Source: Acidithiobacillus montserratensis
GTDB taxonomy: Bacteria; Pseudomonadota; Gammaproteobacteria; Acidithiobacillales; Acidithiobacillaceae
Assembly (NCBI RefSeq): GCF_018853465.1
Contig: NZ_JABBOU010000110.1
Coordinates: 1 to 17,610, forward strand
Direction of reading: 5' to 3'
DNA length: 17,610 nucleotides
The notes under the pieces are model-generated. The model ran no database searches. It was given only the letters and a program-made list of their open reading frames with translations, and was not told where the DNA came from. Every line of letters starts with the position of its first letter. Within the stretch, counting starts at the first letter, position 1. Shown piece after piece: positions 6,907 to 14,450 of the stretch. The translations under genes and the position numbers were made by a program.

Positions 6907-7560
6907 TCAAAAAACAAAGGGACGGGGGACCGGTGGATGACGCAGTGGCGGGACTTCTGTCTCAAAAAGATCGCTGCTTTCATAGGTGTCCAGCCGGGTC
7001 CTGGTGATGCGCCGCATGTGCATGGCTGGCCCCGTACCGACGATAGCCAGCAAACGTCCGCCCACGGCCAGTTGTTCCTTGAAAACCTCGGGTAAGACAG
7101 GCAAGGAGCCGGTAATGCAGATGGCATCATAAGGCGCATGCCTGGCCCAGCCCGTCGAACCGTCACCGACATGAATCTGGGCGTTATGAATGCCCTGCAC
7201 ACGCAGATGACTTTCGGCCTGTTGGGCGAGATCAGACCGGTCTTCAATGCTGTGCACCATGCCAGCCAGCCGTGCCAGGAGTGCTGTCAGATAGCCGGTG
7301 CCGGTGCCAATTTCCAGCACCCGGTGATTTTCGTGCAGATCCAGTTCCTGCAGCACCCGCGCTTCCATTTTGGGCGTCCACATATACTCACCGTGGGCAA
7401 TGGGCATGGCGAAATCGGCAAAGGCCAGATGGCGATAGGCCGTAGGAATAAACAATTCCCTTTTGACTTCCGTGACAATGGCCAGAACGCGCGGATCGAG
7501 CACGTCCCAGGTGCGAATTTGCGTGTCGATCATGGTCCGACGCAGGGTATCAAAGTCCAT
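6907..7560 (-). CDS. pcm: Protein-L-isoaspartate O-methyltransferase family protein
   Basis: This SAM-dependent methyltransferase of the PIMT family has 217 residues. Classical PIMT repairs isoaspartyl residues in aged proteins. The SAM site 'VLEIGTGTGY' is at 81-90, preceded by 'LAFADFAMPIAHGEYMWTPKMEARVLQEL' in two blocks. The N-terminus 'MIDTQIRTWDVLD' and the 'WTPKMEAR' block match a divergent PIMT-like subgroup; classical enzymes have an S-Q-P motif here that contacts the isoaspartyl substrate. Methylation of isoaspartate is therefore likely but not assured, and the gene symbol is provisional. ATG 7560 is the only reasonable start; the GGAG upstream is distant (about 12 nt). It is the first gene of the minus-strand run. 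Confidence 0.88.
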   Translation of the reverse strand: MDFDTLRRTMIDTQIRTWDVLDPRVLAIVTEVKRELFIPTAYRHLAFADFAMPIAHGEYMWTPKMEARVLQELDLHENHRVLEIGTGTGYLTALLARLAGMVHSIEDRSDLAQQAESHLRVQGIHNAQIHVGDGSTGWARHAPYDAICITGSLPVLPEVFKEQLAVGGRLLAIVGTGPAMHMRRITRTRLDTYESSDLFETEVPPLRHPPVPRPFVF

Positions 7561-7589
7561 AGCTTACAGGGGCTCCAGTGAGTTTGCCT

Positions 7590-7619
7590 CATTTAGTCAT
7601 GGGTTTTCGGGCAAGTCAA
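7590..7619 (-). promoter_or_regulatory. Candidate promoter for the pcm-like operon
   Basis: Read on the minus strand, TTGACT (7619-7614) is followed after 18 bp by TAAATG (7595-7590). The -35 matches 5/6 and the -10 only 3/6. The position fits a leader of roughly 25 nt before ATG 7560. I found no matching promoter for the divergent MCE gene in the 7561-7701 gap. Confidence 0.35.
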
Positions 7620-7701
7620 TTGTTTGTCCTGTATGCTGAGGATTGGCTTGCCCCGTTTCCTGTGCTCCAATAGGCAGATATTAAATGCAGGAGTCACTTT
7701 C

Positions 7702-8640
7702 TTGGAAAGTCGTGCGCACGCCTTGGTTGCTGTGGTGTTTTTGCTGGTGCTGGGTGTTGCCGTGGCCATTGTCGGCCTGTGGATGCATCACGGTGAAAAA
7801 CCCGGGATAAATTTTGATGTGATATCGCCTTATAGTGTGACCGGCCTCAGTCTCCAGGCGCCGGTGCGTTTTAAGGGCGTGCGGGTGGGCGAGGTGACGG
7901 CCATCGGTCTGGATCCGGGCGATCCACGCATGATCCGGGTGCGAATCAAAGTCGATAAATCCACCCCCATCACCCGCGCTACCTTTGCAGAATTGGCACC
8001 CCAGGGAGTTACAGGACTCAGTTATTTATCGCTGACGGATAAGGGCACCGATTTTGCGCCCATTACCCGCAAGCCGGGACAGGTGGCGGAAATCCCCATG
8101 CACCCGAGTTTTTTTGAGGTCCTGTCACGTAACGGTGAATCCTTGGTCAACCGCAGTAATGAACTGGCCGACCGTCTGAATGATCTGCTCAATGATCAGA
8201 ATCGGGCGCGATTCGGGCAGACTCTGACCCATCTGGATCAGGCTACTCAGGACCTCGTGCAAATGGAAAATGCCCTGATGCCGGCGCTCAAGGCGCTACC
8301 GGCTATGGTCGCGGCGACTCAATCCACCATGGTCGCCAGTCATCAATTGATCCAGCATCTGGATGTGCTGGCGGTGAATGCCCGGAAACCGCTGGCCAGT
8401 GCGACCCAGGCTGCAGCATCCCTGCAAAAATTGGGGACCACCAGTGAACAGGCCATCAATACCCTCAATTATCAGACCCTTCCCCAGGTCAACCGGTTAA
8501 CCCAAAGTCTGTTGCATAGCAGTGCCGAGCTTTCTGGTCTTGGTCAGTCCCTGAAGCAATCACCCCAGTCCCTGATTTATGGTACCCGGGGACCGCCTCC
8601 GGGGCCCGGTGAGTCGGGTTTTTCTGCAGGAGCACACTGA
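7702..8640 (+). CDS. mlaD: MlaD-like MCE-domain substrate-binding protein
   Basis: MCE proteins bind lipids in the periplasm and work with MlaE/MlaF-type ABC transporters. The protein has 312 residues: a short N-terminus 'LESRAHALVAVVFLL', one membrane anchor at about 8-27, an MCE domain at about 36-112 ('LQAPVRFKGVRVGEV', 'APQGVTGLSYLSL'), a long helical region with coiled-coil character, and the ending 'RGPPPGPGESGF', which is common in this family. TTG 7702 is chosen because GCAGGAG lies 8 nt upstream and relatives begin with the same few residues; an ATG at 7624 would add 26 atypical residues and has no ribosome binding site. The stop is 3 bp before the next gene. It belongs to the single-MCE type with C-terminal helical extension. 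Permease and ATPase genes are absent from the window. Confidence 0.9.
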   Translation: MESRAHALVAVVFLLVLGVAVAIVGLWMHHGEKPGINFDVISPYSVTGLSLQAPVRFKGVRVGEVTAIGLDPGDPRMIRVRIKVDKSTPITRATFAELAPQGVTGLSYLSLTDKGTDFAPITRKPGQVAEIPMHPSFFEVLSRNGESLVNRSNELADRLNDLLNDQNRARFGQTLTHLDQATQDLVQMENALMPALKALPAMVAATQSTMVASHQLIQHLDVLAVNARKPLASATQAAASLQKLGTTSEQAINTLNYQTLPQVNRLTQSLLHSSAELSGLGQSLKQSPQSLIYGTRGPPPGPGESGFSAGAH

Positions 8641-8643
8641 TCC

Positions 8644-9288
8644 ATGTTCAATACGCCAAAGCAATCTAGCTGTTGTACTGCCCTTCGTCTGGGCTTTTTA
8701 GCGGTAATGGTGTTCGCCGGAGGCTGCGCCGCTGCTACTCCCTGGCAGACGCCATACAACATCAATGAGGTCCACCCTGCTGCGCTACCTGGCAGAAAGG
8801 CAGTCAGGCAAACGGTTCCGGTGGTCTTGCAGTTGGCTCCGGTGAGCGCATCGCCCTGGCTGGATACAGATGTTTACCAGTATCATCTGCTTTATCAGAA
8901 TCCCCAGATGCTGTTGTCTTACCGGGATGCGCGCTGGGTAGGGACTCCCGCAGAAATGCTGGAGTCACGTTTGCTCCAGCAGCTTCAGCGCAGTCATGTC
9001 TGGAAGGCGGTACTTTCCGGGCAATCCAGTGGCGCGGCGCAATATGTGCTGCAGGTGCAACTGACCAATTTTGTGGTCAATTTCAGCGCGGCGCAGGCAG
9101 GAAAAGCGCTGGTGGCGGGTACGGCCACCCTGGTGAACGCCCATGACTATCAAGTCATTGCCCAGCAGCAGTTTACGGACAGCGTGGCGCTGAGCACCGC
9201 TTCCGCAGCGGGCGGAGCCAGCGCGATGGCCAAGGCCAGCAATGATTTTGTGAACGCCGTGACAGATTGGGCTGCCGGGGTTCAGTGA
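8644..9288 (+). CDS. ABC-type transport auxiliary lipoprotein (PqiC/ABC_trans_aux-like)
   Basis: This 214-residue predicted lipoprotein has an N-terminal hydrophobic segment ending in A-G-G-C at about 25-28, where Cys28 is the expected lipidation site (the lipobox is slightly unusual, with Ala at -3). The body has features of the ABC-type auxiliary lipoproteins: 'VVLQLAPVSASPWLDTDVYQYHLLYQNPQMLLSYRDARWVGTPAEMLESRLLQQL', given here as a region rather than one motif, and a C-terminal 'AMAKASNDFVNAVTDWAAGV' helix. Such lipoproteins sit in the outer membrane and partner with MCE proteins. ATG 8644 follows the MCE stop by 3 bp with GGAG about 11 nt upstream. The gene ends convergently with the universal stress gene, the two coding regions overlapping by 7 bp. 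Confidence 0.85.
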   Translation: MFNTPKQSSCCTALRLGFLAVMVFAGGCAAATPWQTPYNINEVHPAALPGRKAVRQTVPVVLQLAPVSASPWLDTDVYQYHLLYQNPQMLLSYRDARWVGTPAEMLESRLLQQLQRSHVWKAVLSGQSSGAAQYVLQVQLTNFVVNFSAAQAGKALVAGTATLVNAHDYQVIAQQQFTDSVALSTASAAGGASAMAKASNDFVNAVTDWAAGVQ

Positions 9289-9758
9289 AGGGCTTTGATC
9301 ACCAGCACGGACGACTGCGCGTGCTTGAGCACGTCATTGGCCACAGAGCCCAATAACAGACGTCCCAGACCGCTGTGCCCGTGGCTACCGACCACCAGCA
9401 GTTCGACTGCATGGGTCTTGCCATAATCGGCTATGGCCCTGCCGATATTATCCGCGCTTTCTTCCAGGACCATTTCCGCCTTCAAACCTTGTGCTTCGAG
9501 CAGTTTCTGCAGCTTGTGCATTTCGGCATGAGCCAAATGCAGCAGTTTTTCCCGGATATCCAGGGTCGGCGGGAGAATTTCTTCGGGCATCTGCAAATTC
9601 AGCATCTGCGGATTAAAAACATGCAGCACGGTTAGTCGGGCCTGGTGCAGCTGTGCTTCCCGGGCAGCGGCCATGACCACTGGTTCCGCCATTTCAGAGA
9701 AATCCACCGCCACCGCCACATGCTGCACCGGGAATGTATCCGTAACCTTATTATCCAT
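9282..9758 (-). CDS. Universal stress protein (UspA family)
   Basis: This 158-residue single-domain Usp has 'HVAVAVDFSEMAEPVV' at the first strand and loop, and the ATP-binding signature G124-x2-G127-x9-G137-S138 near the C-terminus, so it is likely an ATP-binding Usp of the MJ0577 type. Usp proteins support survival under stress; partners are not known from sequence. ATG 9758 has GGAG 7 nt upstream and lies inside the end of proS, an 8-bp overlap, so it is probably co-transcribed with proS. Its 3' end overlaps the stop of the convergent lipoprotein gene by 7 bp, leaving no room for a terminator between them. Confidence 0.93.
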   Translation of the reverse strand: MDNKVTDTFPVQHVAVAVDFSEMAEPVVMAAAREAQLHQARLTVLHVFNPQMLNLQMPEEILPPTLDIREKLLHLAHAEMHKLQKLLEAQGLKAEMVLEESADNIGRAIADYGKTHAVELLVVGSHGHSGLGRLLLGSVANDVLKHAQSSVLVIKALH

Positions 9759-11505
9759 GAGCTTGCTCCTGATGCTTCTGTTGCTCCTGATCTGCTGCGC
9801 CGGACAAGCCGGCAGCTAGATGGGCCATGAGTTCGGCTTCACTCAGCAGGGTATTTTCGGTGGCGCGTCTGGCCCGATATTCCCAGACATTCTGGGCCAG
9901 CACCTTGTCACTGACCACCACCCGATGGGGTAAGCCGATCAGGTCCATGGTCGCAAACTGGACACCGGGGCGCTCATCCCGGTCGTCGAGCAGCACACTG
10001 TAGCCAGCTTTTTCCAGGCGGTCATGCAAAGCCTGCGCCGCCGCCGCCACTTCTGGAGACTTGCGGGCATGGATGGCGACAATACCCACATCAAATGGCG
10101 TCAATGCCGCCGGCCAGATAATGCCGCGCTCGTCAAAATGCTGTTCCACCGCCGCCGCCACCACCCGGGATACGCCAATACCATAACACCCCATGGTCAC
10201 CAACGCATCTCGGCCACTTTCATCCAGCACGCTCAGCCCCATTTTTTCGCTGTAGGTCTGGCCCAACTGAAATACATGCCCTACTTCAATGCCGCGACGA
10301 ATGTAGAGTGTGCCCTGCTGACAATGGGGGCAGGCATCGCCGGCTGTCACCTCGCGCAGATCGGCGGCATCCGGGCGGGGAAGGTCCCGCTCCCAGTTCA
10401 GGTTGACCCAGTGCAGATCGGCCATATTGGCGCCGGTACTGAAATTGCGCAGGCCCAATACCCGCAGGTCCGCCAGGACGGGCAGGGATCCGGGCAGATT
10501 TTTGGGACCAATGAAGCCCACCGGCGCGCCCGTTGCCGCCTCGGCTTCTTCAGGCGTCGCCATGCGCAGCCCCTCCACCTGCAGGGCGTGGGCAGCCTTG
10601 ATCAAATTGAGACTGTCATCCCCACGCAAGAGCAGCAGATAGGGCTTGTCCTCGGCGAGGACCAGCACCGTTTTGACGATTTTGCGGGTGGCAATACCCA
10701 AATGCTTTGCCTGGCCGTTGACGCTACGAATCCCCGGGGTAGCGACTTGCTCGGCTTCCAGCCAGGCTTCCTGCTCGACTGCCGGGGCTGGACTGCAAGC
10801 TTTTTCCATATTGGCGGCATAATCGCAATGATTGCAGGAAACAATGGCATCTTCCCCGGAATCGGCCAGTACATGAAATTCATGGGAACGCTTGCCGCCA
10901 ATGGCCCCATTGTCTGCTTCCACCGCCCGAAAATTCAGGCCCAGACGGGTAAAGGTCCGCTGGTAGGCGTCATACATGCCCTGATAGGTAATTTCCAGGG
11001 AAGCATGATCCATGTGGAAGGAGTAGGCATCTTTCATGATGAATTCCCGCCCCCGCATCAATCCGAAACGCGGCCGGATTTCATCCCGGAACTTGGTCTG
11101 GATCTGATAGAAGTTGACGGGCAGTTGCCGGTAGGAATGAATCTCGCGTCGGGCCAGATCGGTGATGACCTCCTCGTGGGTTGGTCCCAGGCAGAAATCA
11201 CGTTGATGACGGTCCTTGAGGCGTAACAACTCCGGCCCGTATTTTTCCCAGCGGCCCGATTCCTGCCAGAGCTCCGCCGGTTGGACCACGGGCATCAGCA
11301 CTTCCTGGGCTCCGCTGCGGTCCATTTCTTCGCGAACTACCCGCTCGACCCTGCGCAACACCCGCAAACCCAAGGGCATCCAGGTATAGAGCCCAGAAGC
11401 CAAACGGCGGATAAAACCCCCGCGCAGCAGCAGTTGATGGCTGACAAGTTCAGCCTCGGCAGGGGTTTCCTTGAGGGTGGGGATGAAAATCTGGCTGGCG
11501 CGCAT
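9751..11505 (-). CDS. proS: Prolyl-tRNA synthetase (bacterial type, with editing domain)
   Basis: ProRS charges tRNA-Pro with proline. The 584-residue product shows the bacterial architecture: class II motif 1 near the N-terminus, 'GPTHEE' at 107-112, motif 2 'FRDEIRPRFGLMRGREF' from 139, a YbaK-type INS editing domain at about 245-370, motif 3 'GCYGIGVSR' at 439-447, and a C-terminal anticodon-binding domain ('DVGIVAI', 'DDRDERPGVQF'). The C-terminal tail is Gln-rich. ATG 11505 gives the family N-terminus 'MRASQIFIPTLKETP'; the open frame upstream is not conserved-looking. The ribosome binding site is weak (GAG 7 nt away). Downstream uspA overlaps by 8 bp. Confidence 0.97.
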   Translation of the reverse strand: MRASQIFIPTLKETPAEAELVSHQLLLRGGFIRRLASGLYTWMPLGLRVLRRVERVVREEMDRSGAQEVLMPVVQPAELWQESGRWEKYGPELLRLKDRHQRDFCLGPTHEEVITDLARREIHSYRQLPVNFYQIQTKFRDEIRPRFGLMRGREFIMKDAYSFHMDHASLEITYQGMYDAYQRTFTRLGLNFRAVEADNGAIGGKRSHEFHVLADSGEDAIVSCNHCDYAANMEKACSPAPAVEQEAWLEAEQVATPGIRSVNGQAKHLGIATRKIVKTVLVLAEDKPYLLLLRGDDSLNLIKAAHALQVEGLRMATPEEAEAATGAPVGFIGPKNLPGSLPVLADLRVLGLRNFSTGANMADLHWVNLNWERDLPRPDAADLREVTAGDACPHCQQGTLYIRRGIEVGHVFQLGQTYSEKMGLSVLDESGRDALVTMGCYGIGVSRVVAAAVEQHFDERGIIWPAALTPFDVGIVAIHARKSPEVAAAAQALHDRLEKAGYSVLLDDRDERPGVQFATMDLIGLPHRVVVSDKVLAQNVWEYRARRATENTLLSEAELMAHLAAGLSGAADQEQQKHQEQAHG

Positions 11506-11596
11506 AAAAATCTCGAAGATAAAGGTAGGGCACAGTGTAAGAAAGGGGCTGGCACAAAGGAAGAGGGAATGATCAACAACCCAAGTGTTCGCATGT

Positions 11597-11683
11597 ACAA
11601 AAAGCGACAATCTTACGGCTTGCCTGTCTGGATGCAGACATCAGCCTGGAAGATGTTTACGCCGATCTGGATTGCCGTCGCTT
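11597..11683 (-). terminator. Large structured element after the L,D-transpeptidase gene; terminator-like or small RNA
   Basis: On the minus strand an outer 7-bp stem (AAGCGAC at 683-677 of this 11-kb region with GTCGCTT at 11608-11602) is extended by AATC/GATT past a 3-nt bulge and is followed by a run of five T. Nested inside are a 6-bp TGTCTG/CAGACA hairpin with a 4-nt loop (11625-11640) and GGCT/AGCC and ATCTT/AAGAT helices around it. The 5' arm overlaps the stop codon of the L,D-transpeptidase gene. Part of the last helix competes with AATC/GATT. The T-run makes this most easily a terminator, but it is much larger than a usual one. The 11506-11596 remainder, up to proS, shows only a lone TACACT (minus, 11539-11534) with no good -35 box. 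Confidence 0.5.
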
Positions 11684-12593
11684 AAAGCGGTTCCGGAATC
11701 CCGTTGGCTGCTTTCAGCCAGTCTTGCGCAATGCGGGAGTCAATCACCTTGCCGGGAGGGAGATGCTGGGTCAGCCAGGCCGCGAAAGCCTCTTGAGTCT
11801 GTGCTGCAGGTGCTTCGCTCGTCGGGGAAAAAATCTGCAGGTAATCGTGGCCGTTATCGTGCCCCAGCAGCCAGGGCTGGTTAACGATCAGGACCGGGGT
11901 GCCGGCGGGCACTTTGGCAAAAAGGGCGGCAATATCTTCGGGGTAGAGCCGGATGCAGCCATGACTGACGCGCATGCCGACGCCCCAGGGCTTGTTGGTG
12001 CCGTGAATCAGATAGCCGGGCAGGGCCAGGCGCAGGGCAAATTGTCCCAGTGGGTTGTCAGGACCCGCAGGAACAACCGCCGGCAGGGGGTCGCCATTTT
12101 CTGCATGTTCTTTGCGAATGCTTTCCGGAGGCGTCCAACTGGGGTTGGCCACCTTGACGGTGATGCGGGTTTTACCCAGCGGGGTTCCCCAACCTTCACG
12201 GCCGACCCCGATGGGATAGGTGATGACTTCCGGAGGCTGTCCTGCCTGGATCGGGGGATAATAAAACAGACGCATGGCGGCCAGGTTGATAACCATGCCC
12301 TGACGGGGAGCGTCAGGCAGGACATATTCCGTAGGCAGCACAATGCGGGTGCCTTCCCCCGGCAGCCAGGGATCAACCCCGGGGTTGGCAGCGGTGATCT
12401 GGTCGTAGCCGAGATCATATTGCCGGGCAATATCCGAGAGGGTGTCTTCATGACGGGCGGTAACACTTTGAATGGCGCCTACCATGTTGTCGCCAGCAGG
12501 AGGCAGTAAATAGGTACTCGCCCGGGCTACGGTAAAGCCGAACATCATCAGCAGGAAAAAAATGCTGGCGGTGAGTGTGCTGGGCTGGCGCAT
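11682..12593 (-). CDS. L,D-transpeptidase (YkuD) with LysM domain
   Basis: This periplasmic enzyme forms 3-3 peptidoglycan cross-links or attaches lipoprotein to peptidoglycan (ErfK/YbiS group). The product has 303 residues with a signal peptide of about 25 residues ending 'ARAS', a LysM domain at about 41-87 ('VTARHEDTLSDIARQYDL', 'ITAANPGVDPWLPGEGTRIVLP'), and a YkuD domain at about 99-235. The catalytic motif is H197-G-T through S210-H211-G-C213-I-R. The ending 'SRIAQDWLKAANGIPEPL' is C-terminal of the domain. ATG 12593 has only a weak AG-rich ribosome binding site. The 144-bp gap upstream (12594-12737) contains no promoter I can defend. It is the last gene of the minus-strand run containing nth and FIST, though whether it is co-transcribed is open. 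Confidence 0.94.
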   Translation of the reverse strand: MRQPSTLTASIFFLLMMFGFTVARASTYLLPPAGDNMVGAIQSVTARHEDTLSDIARQYDLGYDQITAANPGVDPWLPGEGTRIVLPTEYVLPDAPRQGMVINLAAMRLFYYPPIQAGQPPEVITYPIGVGREGWGTPLGKTRITVKVANPSWTPPESIRKEHAENGDPLPAVVPAGPDNPLGQFALRLALPGYLIHGTNKPWGVGMRVSHGCIRLYPEDIAALFAKVPAGTPVLIVNQPWLLGHDNGHDYLQIFSPTSEAPAAQTQEAFAAWLTQHLPPGKVIDSRIAQDWLKAANGIPEPL

Positions 12594-12737
12594 GATGATT
12601 CTTTTCTGGTAGCTAGCGTATGCAGATATTCAAGCATAGTTGTCAGGCATGAACCAGGCTGCGCTCAAGAATGAGGTGCAAAACTATGGTCCAATATGGC
12701 CGATGTTGGTGGAGGAGAGGCGAAAAGTATTGACAGA

Positions 12738-13811
12738 TCAGGTGGATTCCACTGCCGTCCCTGAAAACAAGGTGTAAATCTTGCTGTAGCGCAAGAAATG
12801 AGCCCGTTGATGGCGGGGGAACAGCTCCCCCATACCATAGGCGCCGAGCATGGGTACATCTGGATACTGCTCCCGCCAGATACTTAAATCCCGATCATCC
12901 TGACCAAAAAATCCGGCATCCCGACCGATGGAGCTGGAGATCCAGGCGAAAAGGGGCGGTTTATGATCACTCGCAGCCTGATCCAGGACGATGCGGGTAT
13001 CGCGCTCGGCAATGGCCGGATCGCGCAGGCTGAGAAAAGCCCGGGCGTTATCAGCCAGGGGCCTTTCCAGCCACAGACCGCTGCGATTGAGATCGGTGGC
13101 ACGGATATGCAGCCACTCGGGCGGGGCATCGGGCAAGGCGTCGGCCCGGATTTCGCCCACAAGCAGTTGTTCCAGCGGCAGGCGGCTATCTTTGCGAATA
13201 CTCACGGGAATATTCTGGGCGAGCAGGGGCAGGGCCATGTAGCGTTCCAGTTGCAGGAGCAGACTGCCCTCCTGTAAATGCACCGGTAGCGGTGCGCTCA
13301 AGGTGCGTAGGCCAGCTGACCAGAGGCTCTCGGTGCTGACCCCCGAAAAGCCCAGTTCCAGGCTGTCGCGGGGGCTGGCCTGATACCAGAAACGGCCGCT
13401 CCGACTGCTGAGGCTGCCAAAGCGGGGGCCTTGCTCCAGCCAGTCTCCTTGCAGGTGCTCCAGACGGCCCCAGGCCAGGGTGGCATGGTTTTTTTGCGGA
13501 GCTTGCGGGATCAATCCCAGCGGGGCGCAAAGGAGGAGCACGGCGCAGGCGTTTTCTCCAAGCGTCTGGTCTTTTTCGGTAAAAATGCCCGGAAAAGTAC
13601 CGGTAGCCATTTGCAGGCAGGAGAGTGCCCGCATCTGTTGCTGCAGCATGGCTGGACTGATAGCCGCCAGGGTCGGGCTGAACAACAGCAAAGCGCCTGT
13701 AATGTGCTGGCCGGAGAGCTTTTCCCGGGCTTCAGCAATGGCCGATTGGAGCAGGTCTGCCGGAGACTGATGGCCGCGTGCAAAACCGCTGGCTACTTTT
13801 GCTGGACCCAC
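12738..13811 (-). CDS. FIST-domain sensory/signalling protein
   Basis: FIST domains (FIST_N and FIST_C) are predicted small-ligand, probably amino-acid-related, sensory modules found in signal transduction proteins. The 357-residue protein begins with the FIST_N pattern ('VASGFARGHQSPADLLQSAIAEAREKL', then 'GALLLFSPTL') and ends with FIST_C ('LFAWISSSIGRDAGFFGQ' at about 287-304, 'VPMLGAYGMGELFP' at about 319-332, 'YTLFSGTAV'). No output domain (kinase, GGDEF, methyl-accepting) is attached, so this is a stand-alone sensor. Start is GTG 13811 with AAGG about 4 nt upstream; it overlaps the 3' end of nth by 19 bp, implying coupling. At first glance the middle resembles a chorismate-binding enzyme, but the motifs are absent. 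Confidence 0.82.
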   Translation of the reverse strand: MGPAKVASGFARGHQSPADLLQSAIAEAREKLSGQHITGALLLFSPTLAAISPAMLQQQMRALSCLQMATGTFPGIFTEKDQTLGENACAVLLLCAPLGLIPQAPQKNHATLAWGRLEHLQGDWLEQGPRFGSLSSRSGRFWYQASPRDSLELGFSGVSTESLWSAGLRTLSAPLPVHLQEGSLLLQLERYMALPLLAQNIPVSIRKDSRLPLEQLLVGEIRADALPDAPPEWLHIRATDLNRSGLWLERPLADNARAFLSLRDPAIAERDTRIVLDQAASDHKPPLFAWISSSIGRDAGFFGQDDRDLSIWREQYPDVPMLGAYGMGELFPRHQRAHFLRYSKIYTLFSGTAVEST

Positions 13812-14440
13812 AGTACCTTGTCAGACCAGGCGCAGCAGTGGAACAGTGCGCAGCGCTCACAATGGGGCCGACGGGCGGTGCAGGTGTAGCGGCCATGCAG
13901 AATGAGTAAATGATGGGCATCCTGCAGATATTCGTCAGGAACTTTTTTGAGCAGGGCCTGTTCTACCGCCAGGGGCGTTTTGCCGGGAGCGATACCGATC
14001 CGGTTGCCGACCCGGAAAATGTGGGTATCCACCGCGATGGTGGGTTGCCCGAACTGGGTATTGAGGACGACATTTGCGGTTTTGCGCCCGACCCCGGGCA
14101 GAGCTTCCAGCGCCTTGCGTTCGGCGGGCACCTCGCCATGATGCCGGTCCAGCAGTTGTTCAGCCAGGGCATGGACATGCCGGGCTTTGGCATTAAAGAG
14201 GCCGAGACGGCGGATATGCTGCTTGATGCCTTCCTCGCCCAGGGCGGCCATGCTGCGGGCATCAGGAGCGGCGGCAAACAAGGTGGCGGTACAGAGATTG
14301 ACGACTTTGTCGGTACTCTGGGCAGACAGTACAACAGCTACCAGTAGTTGAAAAGCGTTGGCATAGTGGAGTTCGGTGTGGGGTTCGGGGATGCTGGCGC
14401 GGAGCGCGGCAAAGCACTGTTTGACGTGTTTGGCATCCAT
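13793..14440 (-). CDS. nth: Endonuclease III
   Basis: This DNA glycosylase/AP lyase removes oxidised pyrimidines in base excision repair. The 215-residue protein has helix-hairpin-helix 'LPGVGRKTANVVLN' with catalytic Lys120, catalytic Asp138 in 'VDTHIFRVGNR', and a C-terminal [4Fe-4S] cluster with Cys187-x6-Cys194-x2-Cys197-x5-Cys203. All key residues are present. ATG 14440 has no clear ribosome binding site and lies 10 bp past a perfect 14-bp inverted repeat (14451-14489), so translation start efficiency may depend on that structure. It overlaps the FIST gene by 19 bp. Confidence 0.97.
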   Translation of the reverse strand: MDAKHVKQCFAALRASIPEPHTELHYANAFQLLVAVVLSAQSTDKVVNLCTATLFAAAPDARSMAALGEEGIKQHIRRLGLFNAKARHVHALAEQLLDRHHGEVPAERKALEALPGVGRKTANVVLNTQFGQPTIAVDTHIFRVGNRIGIAPGKTPLAVEQALLKKVPDEYLQDAHHLLILHGRYTCTARRPHCERCALFHCCAWSDKVLWVQQK

Positions 14441-14450
14441 AGGTTTTTAA

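Noticed and set aside
7624..7701. ATG start for the MCE protein at 7624
   Set aside because: TTG 7702 has a good ribosome binding site and gives the usual family N-terminus; the extra 26 residues are atypical.
10024..11226. 400-codon open frame on the plus strand opposite proS
   Set aside because: It is antisense to an intact prolyl-tRNA synthetase; no domain or translation start signal supports it.
11569..11685. 38-codon plus-strand frame starting near an AG-rich stretch between proS and the L,D-transpeptidase gene
   Set aside because: It is very short, has no recognisable features, overlaps the structured minus-strand element and has no promoter; a chance open frame is likelier.
12738..13811. 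Isochorismate synthase/chorismate-binding enzyme reading of this gene
   Set aside because: The size is similar but the catalytic motifs of chorismate-binding enzymes are absent, while the C-terminal GAYGMGE and other FIST features are present.
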